Below are positions 1-8,943 of a stretch of 64,000 nucleotides of DNA, in pieces. This DNA comes from Gemmobacter aquarius (lineage in GTDB: Bacteria > Pseudomonadota > Alphaproteobacteria > Rhodobacterales > Rhodobacteraceae). A model generated the notes under the pieces. It was not told where the DNA came from. It ran no database searches and saw only the letters and a list, made by a program, of their open reading frames with translations. The stretch is from assembly GCF_003060865.1 (NCBI RefSeq), contig NZ_CP028918.1, positions 3,522,001 through 3,586,000 on the forward strand. The letters run 5' to 3'. Position numbers and translations under genes: made by a program. The first letter of the stretch is position 1, and each line of letters begins with the position of its first letter.

Positions 1-1
1 G

Positions 2-469
2 GCGATAGTCGATTTCGACGTGCATCACGGCAACGGGACCCAGGATTTGCTGTGGAACGAACCACGCTGCCTGTTCGTCTCGACCCATCAGATGCCGCTC
101 TATCCCGGCAGCGGCGCCGAGACCGAGCGTGGAGCACACGGGCAGATCTTGAATGTTCCGTTGCAGGCAGGTTCCGGCAGCGCAGCGATGAGGTCGGCAT
201 ACGAGGCGCGCGTATTCCCCGCATTGGAAGCCTTTGCGCCGGAATTCCTGCTGGTATCGGCGGGTTTCGATGCCCATGTGGACGATCCGCTGGCCAATCT
301 GGAATGGCATGCGGACGACTATCGCTGGTTGACGGGGCGGTTGTGCGACATCGCCGACACCCATTCGGGTGGGCGGATCGTCTCGACACTCGAAGGGGGA
401 TATGATTTGCAGGCGTTGGAGGCCTGCGTGACGGCGCATGTAGGCGTGCTAGAGGAGCGAGGACGATGA
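2..469 (+). CDS. Histone deacetylase family protein, C-terminal part (partial, runs in from the left edge)
   Basis: Zinc-dependent deacetylase fold of the HDAC / acetoin-utilisation / acetylpolyamine amidohydrolase family. The reading frame is open from the window edge, so the start is missing. Visible family motifs are VDFDVHHGNGTQ at the very start (the metal and active-site region) and SAGFDAHVDDP near residue 87, which carries the second metal aspartate, followed by a C-terminal EGGYD. In bacteria such proteins deacetylate small molecules or lysines in the cytoplasm; the substrate cannot be told from this part. The TGA stop overlaps the ATG of xseB (ATGA), so the gene is probably co-transcribed with the xseB-ispA-dxs operon, an arrangement common in Rhodobacteraceae. 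Confidence 0.9.
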   Translation, partial: AIVDFDVHHGNGTQDLLWNEPRCLFVSTHQMPLYPGSGAETERGAHGQILNVPLQAGSGSAAMRSAYEARVFPALEAFAPEFLLVSAGFDAHVDDPLANLEWHADDYRWLTGRLCDIADTHSGGRIVSTLEGGYDLQALEACVTAHVGVLEERGR

Positions 470-705
470 GCGACAAACCCGTGGCCGAGATGAGCTTCGA
501 AGAAGCGATGGCGGCGCTGGAGCAGGTGGTCAACCAACTCGAGCGGGGCGATGTGGCTTTGGAGCAGTCTATTGCGCTTTACGAAAAGGGCGCTGCCTTG
601 AAGAAGCATTGCTCCGACAAGCTGGCTGCAGCCGAGGCCAAGGTCGAGATGATCCGCGCACAGGAAGGCCGCGCAGTCGGAACGGCCCCCGCGGAGGGAC
701 TGTGA
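466..705 (+). CDS. xseB: Exodeoxyribonuclease VII small subunit
   Basis: Small subunit of exonuclease VII, which degrades single-stranded DNA into oligonucleotides together with XseA. The 79-residue length, the N-terminal MSFEEAMAALEQVV block and the QLERGDVALEQSIALYEKG block are diagnostic of XseB, an almost entirely helical protein that coats the XseA rod. xseA is not in the window. The start ATG overlaps the stop of the HDAC gene and the stop overlaps the GTG of ispA, so translation is probably coupled on both sides. Lying just before ispA and dxs is the usual place for xseB in proteobacteria. Confidence 0.95.
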   Translation: MSDKPVAEMSFEEAMAALEQVVNQLERGDVALEQSIALYEKGAALKKHCSDKLAAAEAKVEMIRAQEGRAVGTAPAEGL

Positions 706-1565
706 GCTTCAGGCAAATTTTGGCGGCCGATGCGGACCGGATCGAAGCGCGCCTCATGGCAGCTCTGGTCGGACGGGCCGATGTGCCGGTTGTCGACGCG
801 ATGCGTTACGCCCTGCGCGGTGGCAAACGGCTGCGCGGCTTTTTGGCTTTGGAATCGGCGCGGATGCTCGGTGCTCCCGATGCTCTTGCCGCTGCGGCAG
901 CGGTCGAGGCTTTGCATGCCTATTCCCTTGTCCATGACGACCTGCCCTGCATGGATGACGATGACTTGCGGCGCGGGCAACCGACTGTTCATGTGAAGTG
1001 GGACGAGGCGACTGCCGTTCTTGCTGGCGACGCGCTTCAAACACTGGCTTTCGAGTTGTTGTGCGACCCTGCTCTCGGGCCTGCGGATGTGCAGGTTGCA
1101 CTTGTCGTGGGTCTGGCCAAGGCGTCCGGGGCCGAAGGGATGGTGCTTGGACAAGCGCTGGATATTGCGGCCGAGACGGTGGCAACGCCGCTTACGCTGG
1201 TGGACATAACCCGACTGCAGGCAGGCAAGACGGGGGCGCTGATACGCTGGTCGGCCGAAGCGGGTGCGATAATGGCTGGCGCCGATCCGGCTCCGCTACG
1301 GAACTATGCGACTGCTTTGGGATTGGCCTTTCAGATCTGGGACGATGTGCTCGATGTCGAGGGCGACGCGGCCAAGGCGGGTAAGCGGCTGCAAAAAGAT
1401 GCCGAGGCCGGCAAGGCGACGTTCGTCTCGCTCTTGGGACTGGCCGAGGCAAAAGCAAGGGCCTTGCATTTGATCGATGAGGCCGAGGCGCATCTGTCGC
1501 CCTATGGCACAGGGGCAGTGAACCTGATAGCGGCGGCGCGGTTCGTGATTGCGCGGGAAAGTTGA
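702..1565 (+). CDS. ispA: Polyprenyl (farnesyl / geranyl) diphosphate synthase
   Basis: Short-chain trans-prenyltransferase that condenses isopentenyl diphosphate with dimethylallyl and geranyl diphosphate to make farnesyl diphosphate, the precursor of quinones, carotenoids and undecaprenol. The first aspartate-rich motif DDLPCMDD is at residues 79-86, after the GGKRLR substrate-binding block at 40-45; the second, DDVLD, follows QIW near residue 215. I chose the GTG at 702 because it gives the usual N-terminus and overlaps the xseB stop as GTGA; an upstream start would run far into xseB. The length of 287 residues is normal for IspA. Four bases separate it from dxs, so the two isoprenoid genes form one unit. 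Confidence 0.94.
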   Translation: MSFRQILAADADRIEARLMAALVGRADVPVVDAMRYALRGGKRLRGFLALESARMLGAPDALAAAAAVEALHAYSLVHDDLPCMDDDDLRRGQPTVHVKWDEATAVLAGDALQTLAFELLCDPALGPADVQVALVVGLAKASGAEGMVLGQALDIAAETVATPLTLVDITRLQAGKTGALIRWSAEAGAIMAGADPAPLRNYATALGLAFQIWDDVLDVEGDAAKAGKRLQKDAEAGKATFVSLLGLAEAKARALHLIDEAEAHLSPYGTGAVNLIAAARFVIARES

Positions 1566-1569
1566 GACA

Positions 1570-3483
1570 ATGAGCAAGAAACCCGTCACCCCCATTCTTG
1601 ACCGCGTGCACCTGCCTGCGGACATGAAGTCGCTGTCCGACCGTGAATTGCGGATGGTGGCTGACGAATTGCGGGCCGAGACTATTTCTGCCGTATCCGA
1701 AACCGGCGGCCATCTGGGCGCGGGCCTCGGCGTGGTCGAGCTGACGGTTGCCATTCACGCCGTGTTCGACACGCCCCGCGACAAGCTTGTCTGGGATGTC
1801 GGGCACCAGTGCTATCCGCACAAGATACTGACAGGGCGACGCGATCGCATCCGAACGCTGCGGACGGAAGGTGGGCTGTCAGGCTTTACCAAACGGTCGG
1901 AAAGCCCGTTCGATCCTTTTGGTGCAGCACATTCCTCGACTTCGATTTCCGCCGCTCTGGGGTTTGCCGCAGCGCGCGACCTCGGCGGCGATCCCGGCGA
2001 TGCCATTGCGGTAATCGGCGATGGCAGCATGAGTGCCGGCATGGCCTTCGAGGCTATGAACAATGCGGGGCACCTGAAAAAGCGGCTTTTCGTCATTCTG
2101 AACGACAACGAGATGTCGATAGCCCCGCCCGTCGGTGCGCTGTCTGCCTATTTCACACGGCTTTACACGGGTGCTCCGTTTCAGGAATTCAAGGCGGCAG
2201 CGAAAGGTGCGGTATCCCTTTTGCCCGAGCCGTTTCAAGAGGGGGCACGTCGGGCAAAAGAAATGCTCAAGGGCATAGCTGTCGGCGGGACGCTGTTCGA
2301 GGAACTGGGCTTTTCCTATGTCGGACCGATTGACGGGCACGATCTGGAGCAACTTCTGGCAGTGCTGCGAACTGCCAAATCGCGGGCGACGGGGCCGATG
2401 CTGATCCATGTAATCACCAAGAAAGGCAAAGGCTACGCCCCGGCCGAGGCTGCGCGGGACAAGGGGCACGCGACGGGCAAGTTCGATGTGCTGACCGGCG
2501 TGCAGGCCAAGGCGGCATCGAATGCACCAAGCTATACCAAGGTCTTCGCCCAAGGGCTGATTGCCGAGGCAGAGCGCGATGACAAGATCGTTGCGGTGAC
2601 TGCTGCGATGCCGGACGGGACGGGTTTGAACTTGTTCGCCGACCGCTACCCAAAGCGAATCTTCGATGTGGGCATCGCCGAGCAGCATGCAGTGACCTTC
2701 AGCGCCGGTCTGGCGGCAGGCGGGATGAAGCCTTTTTGCGCGATCTACTCTACCTTCTTGCAGCGCGGTTACGATCAGGTCGTGCATGATGTGGCGATCC
2801 AACGCTTGCCCGTGCGCTTTGCAATCGACCGCGCCGGATTGGTTGGCGCGGACGGAGCTACACATGCAGGGGCATTCGATATCGCGTTCCTTGCCAATCT
2901 GCCCGGCATCGTCGTGATGGCCGCAGCCGACGAAGCCGAGTTGATGCACATGGTTGCGACCGCAGCGGCGCATGACGAAGGACCGATTGCGTTCCGCTAT
3001 CCCCGTGGCGATGGGGCAGGCGTCGATTTGCCCGTGCGCGGTGTGCCGCTGGCAATCGGCAAGGGCCGCGTGATCCGCGAAGGCGGTCGCGTTGCAATCG
3101 TATCCTTCGGAACACGTCTGTCCGAAGTGATGCGGGCTGCAGAAGCGCTGGTTGCGCGGGGGATTGCTCCGACCGTGATCGATGCCCGCTTCGCCAAACC
3201 GCTGGACCGCGACCTGTTGCTTAACGCCGCGCGAAACCATGAGGCATTGGTGACCGTCGAAGAGGGCGCTGTCGGAGGATTTGGCAGCCATGTCGCGCAA
3301 TTGTTCGCAGATGAGGGCATTTTTGACCGCGGGCTGAAGTTCCGTTCGATGGTTCTGCCCGATATCTTCATTGATCAGGCCAGCCCCGAACGGATGTATG
3401 AAGTCGCAGGCCTCGACGCGATGCAGATCGAGGCGCGGGTTCTGGCGGCACTGGATGTGGCGGTCGTGGGCAGACGGGCCTGA
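1570..3483 (+). CDS. dxs: 1-deoxy-D-xylulose-5-phosphate synthase
   Basis: First enzyme of the MEP pathway: thiamine-diphosphate-dependent condensation of pyruvate and glyceraldehyde 3-phosphate to 1-deoxyxylulose 5-phosphate. The 637 residues match the family. The ThDP motif begins at GDGSMSAG (150-157) and ends at [16 protein letters not shown] near 43-50 supplies the active-site histidine and [10 protein letters not shown] the glutamate that activates ThDP. The ATG at 1570 was chosen over one 21 bases upstream because it gives the typical [11 protein letters not shown] start and does not overlap ispA. Directly after ispA, it completes a small isoprenoid operon. Confidence 0.97.
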   Translation: MSKKPVTPILDRVHLPADMKSLSDRELRMVADELRAETISAVSETGGHLGAGLGVVELTVAIHAVFDTPRDKLVWDVGHQCYPHKILTGRRDRIRTLRTEGGLSGFTKRSESPFDPFGAAHSSTSISAALGFAAARDLGGDPGDAIAVIGDGSMSAGMAFEAMNNAGHLKKRLFVILNDNEMSIAPPVGALSAYFTRLYTGAPFQEFKAAAKGAVSLLPEPFQEGARRAKEMLKGIAVGGTLFEELGFSYVGPIDGHDLEQLLAVLRTAKSRATGPMLIHVITKKGKGYAPAEAARDKGHATGKFDVLTGVQAKAASNAPSYTKVFAQGLIAEAERDDKIVAVTAAMPDGTGLNLFADRYPKRIFDVGIAEQHAVTFSAGLAAGGMKPFCAIYSTFLQRGYDQVVHDVAIQRLPVRFAIDRAGLVGADGATHAGAFDIAFLANLPGIVVMAAADEAELMHMVATAAAHDEGPIAFRYPRGDGAGVDLPVRGVPLAIGKGRVIREGGRVAIVSFGTRLSEVMRAAEALVARGIAPTVIDARFAKPLDRDLLLNAARNHEALVTVEEGAVGGFGSHVAQLFADEGIFDRGLKFRSMVLPDIFIDQASPERMYEVAGLDAMQIEARVLAALDVAVVGRRA

Positions 3484-3507
3484 CCGATCTTTTGAGGGTA
3501 GAAAGTT

Positions 3508-4554
3508 ATGTGGCGAGTGATTTTGGCGCTAGGTTTGGCGCCGTCTGCCGTGTCGGCGGAACCGGTCCTTCCCGGGGTGGATGCCGAAGTCAGGCAAGTC
3601 GTTGGCGACGAGACGCCTGGTCTGGCAGTACTCGTCACGCGCAACGGCAAGGTGGTTCACATGGCCGGATATGGTCTGGCCGATATAGACAGCGAGACGC
3701 CGGTTACGCCGCTTTCGATATTTGACCTTGCCAGCGTCTCCAAAGAGATGACCGCCTTGATGGCTGCCATGCAGATCGAGGAGGGAAGCTATGAGCCCGA
3801 TACGGTTCTCACGGACATTCTGCCCGCACTTGGCGACGGCGGAACCGACCGGCCACTGACCGTGAATGATCTGATCCATCACATCGGCGGCTTGCCCGAT
3901 TATCTGAACGGGACGCTGGACTATGATGAAACAACCATGAATGAAGACGTGATCGCTTGGCTTTCGGGTGAACCGCGCGAGGCCGAACCGGGCGACGTGT
4001 TCTCCTATTCCAACAGCGGGTATGTTACGCTTGGTTCAGCCGTGGCTGCGATGGACGAGGCCGACTCGTTGGCGACAGTGCTGTCTGGGCGCCTGTGGGG
4101 GCCGTTGGCAATGACCATGACCAGCCTGAAAGAGCCAGTCGATCCAAATCTGGCCGTCACAGGTTATGACGGAACCGGCGGTGACTTCGCGCCTTCGCAT
4201 GAACCGACGGTGATCGAAGGCGATGGCAACGTGTTCACCAACCTTAAGGATCTGGCAAAATACGAAGCGGCCCTTTCGCGGGGCGACCTGCTCGAGGACA
4301 TGTCGGTGCTGTTCACCAACGGCGTCATGGCAGACGGAAGCCCCATAGATGACGACGGGCAAGGTTATGGCTACGGCTGGTTTCTGGAAGAAATAGATGG
4401 AAGCGACTATGCGATGCATTCGGGAAGCTGGATGGGGACATCGACCTATTTTCAACGCAACCTGACCACCGGCGTTAGCGTGATCCTGCTGGCGAACGGC
4501 GAAAGCATCAGCCTTGATGCGCTTGCCTTGAATGTGGAACTTGCGGCGGATTAA
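3508..4554 (+). CDS. Secreted serine hydrolase, beta-lactamase / class C PBP-like family
   Basis: Member of the Beta-lactamase (class C, AmpC/EstB/PBP4*) fold. A short signal peptide ending near residue 17 (PSAVSA) sends it to the periplasm. The nucleophile motif SxxK is S76-V-S-K79, and the second motif YSN is at 167-169; the third position is probably HSGSWMG near residue 305, where the family has KTG or HxG. The natural substrate of such proteins is often unknown (esterase, D-aminopeptidase or peptidase) and resistance should not be assumed. It follows dxs by 24 bases on the same strand but has no clear functional tie to it. Confidence 0.85.
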   Translation: MWRVILALGLAPSAVSAEPVLPGVDAEVRQVVGDETPGLAVLVTRNGKVVHMAGYGLADIDSETPVTPLSIFDLASVSKEMTALMAAMQIEEGSYEPDTVLTDILPALGDGGTDRPLTVNDLIHHIGGLPDYLNGTLDYDETTMNEDVIAWLSGEPREAEPGDVFSYSNSGYVTLGSAVAAMDEADSLATVLSGRLWGPLAMTMTSLKEPVDPNLAVTGYDGTGGDFAPSHEPTVIEGDGNVFTNLKDLAKYEAALSRGDLLEDMSVLFTNGVMADGSPIDDDGQGYGYGWFLEEIDGSDYAMHSGSWMGTSTYFQRNLTTGVSVILLANGESISLDALALNVELAAD

Positions 4555-4619
4555 GAGCCACAGTGCGCTTTTGGACGGCGCCTCGAGACGGTTGCTTTGG
4601 CACATTTTCGAAAATGACA

Positions 4620-4646
4620 ACGCCCGAAGCGCGGGGCTTCGGGCGT
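4620..4646. terminator. Bidirectional hairpin between the serine hydrolase and terC
   Basis: Perfect 11-bp inverted repeat ACGCCCGAAGC / GCTTCGGGCGT (4620-4630 and 4636-4646) with a 5-base loop. It sits between two convergent genes. T-rich stretches lie close on both sides, though neither is a clean U tract, so it could end transcripts from both directions. Confidence 0.6.
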
Positions 4647-4662
4647 CACCTTGTTTACCGTG

Positions 4663-5658
4663 TCAAACCGTGGACGCAGCTTTTTCGTCCGGCGCCTGAC
4701 CTCTTGTCTTCCATATCGACACCGCAACCCCGGCGCCGAGAATGGCGAAGGTGATGCCCAGCGACCATGCGGGCGGGAATTTTTCCCAACCGAACAGGTC
4801 GGCGATGAATATCTTCGATCCGATGAAGACCAGAAGCAGCGAGAGCGCATATTTCAGGTAGGCGAAACGGTGCAAGATCGCCGCCAGCGCAAAGTAAAGG
4901 GCGCGCAGGCCAAGGATTGCGAAGATGTTCGACGTATAGACGATGAAAGGGTCGGTCGTGATGGTGAAGACTGCGGGCACCGAGTCGACCGCGAAGACGA
5001 GGTCGGCGATTTCGATCAGGATCAGCGCAAGGAACAGCGGCGTTGCATAACGCGTGATCTTGCCGGTTTCCGGATGCGGCTGGCGTACGAAGAATTCATT
5101 GCCTTTCACCTCGTCCGTCACGTTCATGCGGCGGCGCAAGAACTTGAGCAGCGGGTTGCCAGAAAGGTCGTGCGGCTTTTCCGAAACGAATAGCATCTTG
5201 ATGCCGGTGAAGATCAGGAACACGGCAAAGACGTAAAGCACCCAGCCGTAGTTGGCCACGATGGTCGCGCCGAGCGCGATCATGATGCCGCGCAGCACAA
5301 TCACCCCGAGGATGCCCCAGAACAGCACGCGGTGTTGATACTGACGCGGAATGGCGAAGAACGAGAAGATCAGCGCTATGACGAAGATATTGTCGAGCGC
5401 CAGCGTCTTTTCCACCACAAAGGCGGTCAGATACTGCGCCGTCGCCTCGGGGGTGAGTTGCCACCACACGAAGCCCGCGAAGCCGAGGCCGAGGGCGATA
5501 TACATTGCCGAAAGTTTCAGGCTTTCAGCGACACCGATCTCGTGGTCGTCTTTGTGCAGGACGCCAAGGTCGAGCACCAACAGGCCGACGACCAAGGTGA
5601 TGAAGACAAGCCACATCCAGACCGGCGTGGCGAGGAAGGGAAGAAATAGGAATTCCAC
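4663..5658 (-). CDS. TerC family integral membrane protein (probable manganese exporter)
   Basis: Multi-spanning inner-membrane protein of the TerC / Alx family. Members such as E. coli Alx and the Bacillus homologues export Mn2+ or load it onto exoenzymes. Family signatures are LALDNIFVIALIF in the middle and DSVPAVFTITTDPFIVYTSN further on, both with membrane-buried acidic residues that are thought to bind metal. I place the start at the GTG at 5658 (VEFLFLPFLAT), which gives 331 residues, a GAGAGG ribosome binding site a few bases upstream, and a first helix right at the N-terminus; the longer reading upstream runs through the structured leader RNA and is soluble and Cys-rich, unlike the family. 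The leader RNA and promoter are listed separately. Confidence 0.9.
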   Translation of the reverse strand: MEFLFLPFLATPVWMWLVFITLVVGLLVLDLGVLHKDDHEIGVAESLKLSAMYIALGLGFAGFVWWQLTPEATAQYLTAFVVEKTLALDNIFVIALIFSFFAIPRQYQHRVLFWGILGVIVLRGIMIALGATIVANYGWVLYVFAVFLIFTGIKMLFVSEKPHDLSGNPLLKFLRRRMNVTDEVKGNEFFVRQPHPETGKITRYATPLFLALILIEIADLVFAVDSVPAVFTITTDPFIVYTSNIFAILGLRALYFALAAILHRFAYLKYALSLLLVFIGSKIFIADLFGWEKFPPAWSLGITFAILGAGVAVSIWKTRGQAPDEKAASTV

Positions 5659-5782
5659 CGAAGGGACCTCTCTGTTTGCTACACACGCCGAGAGGTCAGC
5701 CAAATACCGGGCATGACATCGAGCGCACTCGATGCGGTCCGACATCACGACATCAACATGCCGTCAGAGGGGCCCGGTCCGC
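5659..5782 (-). promoter_or_regulatory. Structured 5' leader of terC, candidate metal-sensing riboswitch
   Basis: Three perfect inverted repeats lie within 124 bases. In order along the minus-strand transcript: P1 is GCCCGGT/ACCGGGC (5772-5778 with 5706-5712, enclosing about 60 bases); inside it a 7-bp hairpin CATCGAG/CTCGATG with a 4-base loop (5717-5723 and 5728-5734); and next to the start codon an 8-bp hairpin GACCTCTC/GAGAGGTC (5690-5697 with 5665-5672, 17-base loop), whose 3' arm is the GAGAGG ribosome binding site of terC. Burying the binding site in a stem suggests ligand-controlled translation. TerC-family genes are known targets of Mn2+ riboswitches (yybP-ykoY), and a separate terC RNA motif has been described in Alphaproteobacteria; I could not align this leader to either by eye. 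Confidence 0.65.
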
Positions 5783-5789
5783 AACGTTC

Positions 5790-5817
5790 GATATGGAGGT
5801 ACGCCGCTGGCGTTCAA
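5790..5817 (-). promoter_or_regulatory. Candidate sigma-70 promoter of terC
   Basis: On the minus strand TTGAAC (5812-5817) is followed after 16 bases by CATATC (5790-5795). A start about 7 bases further on would fall just before the first stem of the leader RNA, which supports the reading. The -10 box is a weak match. Confidence 0.4.
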
Positions 5818-5835
5818 GGGTTCGTGAATGGTTTT

Positions 5836-5869
5836 TTTTGCGCGCCCTGCGATTTTGCGCGCCCTGCGA
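5836..5869. repeat. Perfect 17-bp tandem direct repeat upstream of the terC promoter
   Basis: TTTTGCGCGCCCTGCGA occurs twice with no gap (5836-5852 and 5853-5869). It ends about 20 bases upstream of the candidate -35 box of terC and 31 bases from the stop of the SDR gene. A tandem site in this position could bind a regulator; which one is unknown. Confidence 0.7.
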
Positions 5870-5900
5870 TGCAGGTCGCTCGGTTCCATGGGCAAACCGA

Positions 5901-6749
5901 TCAGCCGCGGACGCCTTCCGCCGCCAAAAGGGCGGCTAGGCCCTCGTGATAGGACGGGTAGATCAGGCGGACACCAAGTTCGGTCTTGATCCGGTCGTTC
6001 CGGACGCGTTTGGATTCAGCGTAAAAACTACGAGCCATAGGCGTCATTTCTGCTTGGTCATACGGAATTGCTTCGGGTAGCGGGAGACCAAGGAGTTCCG
6101 CAGCATGACCGATGACATCCTCCGGCGGAGCAGGATCGTCGTCGCATATGTTATAGATCGCGCCGGGGTTCGGGCGGGCGATAGAAGCGGTAAGCGCATT
6201 TGCGATGTCATCCACATGGATGCGCGAGAAAACCTGCCCCGGTTTCAAAATGCGGCGGGCGGTGCCATCGCGGACCTTTTCGAACGGGCCGCGACCGGGG
6301 CCATAGATCCCGGCCAGACGGAAAATATGAAGCGGCAAACCAAGGCTGGCCCACTCGGCTTCGGCAAGCACGCGGGCGGCGCCACGACGGGTGGTCGGAG
6401 AGAGCGCTGTCGTTTCATCGACCCATCCGCCCTGATGGTCGCCATAAACGGCGGTGGTAGAAAGATAAGCTGCCCACTCGGGCCGTGCTGCCGCAAGTTC
6501 GGCCCGATGCTCGCGCAGGATCGGATCCCCCTCGTCATCAGGTGCGACGGAGGAAAGGATATGCGTCGCGGATGCGATCGCTTCGGAAAGCGCGCATGGC
6601 AAGATCAGCGCCTCGACACCGTCAGCCAGCAGTTCTGCGGCTTTCGTTGCAGACCGCGTCGTGCCGATCACGCGCCATCCCTGCGGGATAAGGCGACGTG
6701 ACAGGGCACGGGCAGAATAGCCGTGGCCTATGGAGAGCAAGGTTTTCAT
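5901..6749 (-). CDS. NAD(P)-dependent epimerase/dehydratase-like SDR protein (YeeZ-like)
   Basis: Extended short-chain dehydrogenase/reductase with an N-terminal Rossmann motif LSIGHGYSARAL (GxGxxA type). Relatives include E. coli YeeZ, whose substrate is unknown. Further family blocks are YLSTTAVYGDHQGGWVDE, with the active-site region STTAVYG, and RLAGIYGPGRG. The ATG at 6749 was chosen because the Rossmann strand then begins at residue 2; a longer form from 6794 adds 15 residues of unlikely sequence. 282 residues. It is divergent from amn. No operon partner is visible and the reaction is not known. Confidence 0.8.
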   Translation of the reverse strand: MKTLLSIGHGYSARALSRRLIPQGWRVIGTTRSATKAAELLADGVEALILPCALSEAIASATHILSSVAPDDEGDPILREHRAELAAARPEWAAYLSTTAVYGDHQGGWVDETTALSPTTRRGAARVLAEAEWASLGLPLHIFRLAGIYGPGRGPFEKVRDGTARRILKPGQVFSRIHVDDIANALTASIARPNPGAIYNICDDDPAPPEDVIGHAAELLGLPLPEAIPYDQAEMTPMARSFYAESKRVRNDRIKTELGVRLIYPSYHEGLAALLAAEGVRG

Positions 6750-6906
6750 CCTGCGACTATCAGGTGCCGCTGCAATGGCTGCAAGAGGGGCCATCCCGAA
6801 ACGCGGGCATGAGTGGCCTGTTGCGCTGCCTTTGTCTCAAAGCCTTCACTTGCGCGAGTGATCCGCTTCCGGCTTAGATGGAGGATGAGAAATGAAATGA
6901 TGTGAT

Positions 6907-8385
6907 ATGCAAGAAGACGCCCTGCCGGTATTGATGCCGGATTACCCTGCCCCGCAGGCATTTTACGACCCGGCTGCTGCAGTCGACCGGCTGGAGCAAA
7001 TCTACGATGCCGCGACCAGATTCCTGTCGCAGCATTTCGCAGCCTCTATCACCGGCCAAAAACCGCAAGCACGGGTGCGTGCCTTCTACCCCGAAATCCG
7101 TTTGACGACGACGAGCCATGTGAAGACCGATTCGCGTCTCTCGTTTGGCTATGTCGCCGCGCCGGGCAGCTATTCCACTACGGTAACGCGGCCGGGGCTG
7201 TTCAGGAATTACCTGATCCAGCAGTTGGGTCTATTGATCCAGAACCACGGGCAGCCGGTGGTGATCGGTGCGTCCAACACCCCCATGCCAGTGCATTTCG
7301 CCGTCGCAGGGAACCCGAATGTGACGATCCCGCAGGAAGGCGTGCTTGAGTTCAGCCTGCGTGATGTCTTCGACGTGCCGGACCTTGCCACTACCAATGA
7401 TGACATCGTCAACGGCACACGCCAGTTCCATCCGGACGGTTCGCAACCCTTGGCTCCGTTCACGGCACAGCGTGTGGACTATTCGCTTGCGCGGCTGGTG
7501 CATTACACGGCGACCGATGTCGAACATTTCCAGAATCATGTACTTTTCACCAACTACCAGTTCTATGTCGACGAATTCGAAGCCTATGCCCGCAAGATGC
7601 TTGCCGATCCGGTCTTGGGCTATTCCGCCTTCGTGGCGCCCGGAAACCAGATCATCACAGACAGCGGCGCGATCTTGCAGCAGGCGGCAAAGATGCCGCA
7701 AATGCCGGCCTATCACCTGAAACGGCCTGACGGTCAGGGCGTCACTCTGGTCAACATCGGCGTCGGGCCGTCGAACGCGAAAACCGCGACCGACCATATC
7801 GCGGTCCTGCGCCCACACGCCTGGCTGATGGTGGGCCATTGCGCCGGTCTGCGGAATTCGCAGTCGATGGGTGATTTCGTGCTGGCCCACGCCTATTTGC
7901 GCGAAGACCATGTGCTGGACGCCGACCTGCCGGTCTGGGTGCCTATCCCGGCCTTGGCGGAAATCCAGATCGCTCTGGAAGATGCCGTGGAAGAGGTGAC
8001 GCAGCTCGAAGGCTATGAACTCAAGCGCATCATGCGGACCGGAACGGTTGCCACCATCGACAATCGCAACTGGGAGTTGCGCGACCAGTCGGGGCCGGTT
8101 CAGCGCCTGTCGCAATCGCGGGCCATCGCGCTGGATATGGAAAGTGCGACAATCGCTGCCAACGGATTTCGCTTTCGTGTGCCCTATGGAACGCTGCTGT
8201 GCGTGTCCGACAAACCGCTGCATGGCGAGTTGAAACTGCCCGGCATGGCGTCCGAATTCTACAAGACGCAGGTTGCACGGCATTTGCTGATCGGGGTTCG
8301 CGCCATGGAACTGCTGCGCGAAATGCCGATCGAACGCATACATAGCCGCAAGTTGCGCAGCTTTGACGAGACCGCCTTCCTGTGA
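6907..8385 (+). CDS. amn: AMP nucleosidase
   Basis: Hydrolyses AMP to adenine and ribose 5-phosphate and so adjusts the adenylate pool. The 492 residues match the family: an N-terminal regulatory domain (about 1-180) and a C-terminal nucleoside-phosphorylase-like catalytic domain. Recognisable blocks are FRNYLIQQLGLLIQNH, VVIGASNTPMPVHFAV, VLRPHAWLMVGHCAGLRNSQ (phosphate/ribose site) and ALDMESATIAANGFRFRVPY (purine site with the conserved ME). The ribosome binding site is weak: a run of GATG-like repeats and A-rich sequence precedes the ATG. It is monocistronic, as the next gene (HU) has its own leader of about 150 bases. Confidence 0.95.
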   Translation: MQEDALPVLMPDYPAPQAFYDPAAAVDRLEQIYDAATRFLSQHFAASITGQKPQARVRAFYPEIRLTTTSHVKTDSRLSFGYVAAPGSYSTTVTRPGLFRNYLIQQLGLLIQNHGQPVVIGASNTPMPVHFAVAGNPNVTIPQEGVLEFSLRDVFDVPDLATTNDDIVNGTRQFHPDGSQPLAPFTAQRVDYSLARLVHYTATDVEHFQNHVLFTNYQFYVDEFEAYARKMLADPVLGYSAFVAPGNQIITDSGAILQQAAKMPQMPAYHLKRPDGQGVTLVNIGVGPSNAKTATDHIAVLRPHAWLMVGHCAGLRNSQSMGDFVLAHAYLREDHVLDADLPVWVPIPALAEIQIALEDAVEEVTQLEGYELKRIMRTGTVATIDNRNWELRDQSGPVQRLSQSRAIALDMESATIAANGFRFRVPYGTLLCVSDKPLHGELKLPGMASEFYKTQVARHLLIGVRAMELLREMPIERIHSRKLRSFDETAFL

Positions 8386-8536
8386 GCTTTCGGCCGAAAA
8401 CCCTTGCCTATTCTAGGCGGGCTTTGCGAAATAGGCTTGATTTGTTCGGCAAAACCTAATTTAGCGGCAAGACAGTCGCTTAAACTACAGGGACATACCC
8501 GCCTGTCAGAGCGGGTCAGAAACGAAGGATAGAGAA

Positions 8537-8824
8537 ATGCAGAAACCGATGACCAAGACGCAGCTTGTTGCCGCTCTGGCCGAAGAAATGGGTTCGGACA
8601 AGAAACTGGCCGGTGCTGCCCTCGACGCCATCGCAGCCGTCGTGTCGCGTGAAGTCGCAGCTGGCGGTGCCGTCACGCTGCCGGGTCTGGGCAAAATCGT
8701 TTGCCGCGCCCGCCCCGAGCGTCTGGTTCGCAACCCTGCGACCGGCGAGACCGTGCCAAAGCCTGCCGACAAGCAAGTCAAGTTCTCGATCGCCAAAGCA
8801 CTGAAAGACAGCGTCAACGCCTGA
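8537..8824 (+). CDS. HU family DNA-binding protein
   Basis: Small basic nucleoid protein that binds and bends DNA as a dimer. 95 residues, with the N-terminal helices (MTKTQLVAALAEEMGSDKK) and the beta-arm region LPGLGKIVCRARPERLVRNP, where the family has the RNPATGE motif used to enter the minor groove; RNPATGE is present near residue 74. It is preceded by an AGGA-containing ribosome binding site and about 150 bases of leader, and followed at once by a strong terminator, so it is a single-gene unit. It diverges somewhat from classical HupA/HupB, as is usual for the extra HU-like genes of Rhodobacteraceae. Confidence 0.9.
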   Translation: MQKPMTKTQLVAALAEEMGSDKKLAGAALDAIAAVVSREVAAGGAVTLPGLGKIVCRARPERLVRNPATGETVPKPADKQVKFSIAKALKDSVNA

Positions 8825-8852
8825 TATTTCATCGGTCGTCAAGACCGATACG

Positions 8853-8880
8853 GGGCCGCTCTTTCCGGGCGGCCCTTTTG
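8853..8880 (+). terminator. Rho-independent terminator after the HU gene
   Basis: Stem GGGCCGC / GCGGCCC (8853-8859 and 8869-8875) with a 9-base loop, followed directly by TTTT. It lies 29 bases after the HU stop codon. Confidence 0.85.
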
Positions 8881-8943
8881 CATGCGTCCACCTCGCTTGG
8901 TTATGTCAATACCGGGAAACGATGCGCGGACAGAGAGGAATTC

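Noticed and set aside
3508..4554. Beta-lactam resistance gene
   Set aside because: The SxxK and YxN motifs define a broad serine-hydrolase family; nothing in the sequence shows that it acts on beta-lactams, and it has no ampR-type regulator.
5659..5748. Thirty extra N-terminal residues for TerC from the ATG at 5748
   Set aside because: The segment is Cys/Arg-rich and not membrane-like, it coincides with the structured leader, and the GTG at 5658 has a good ribosome binding site.
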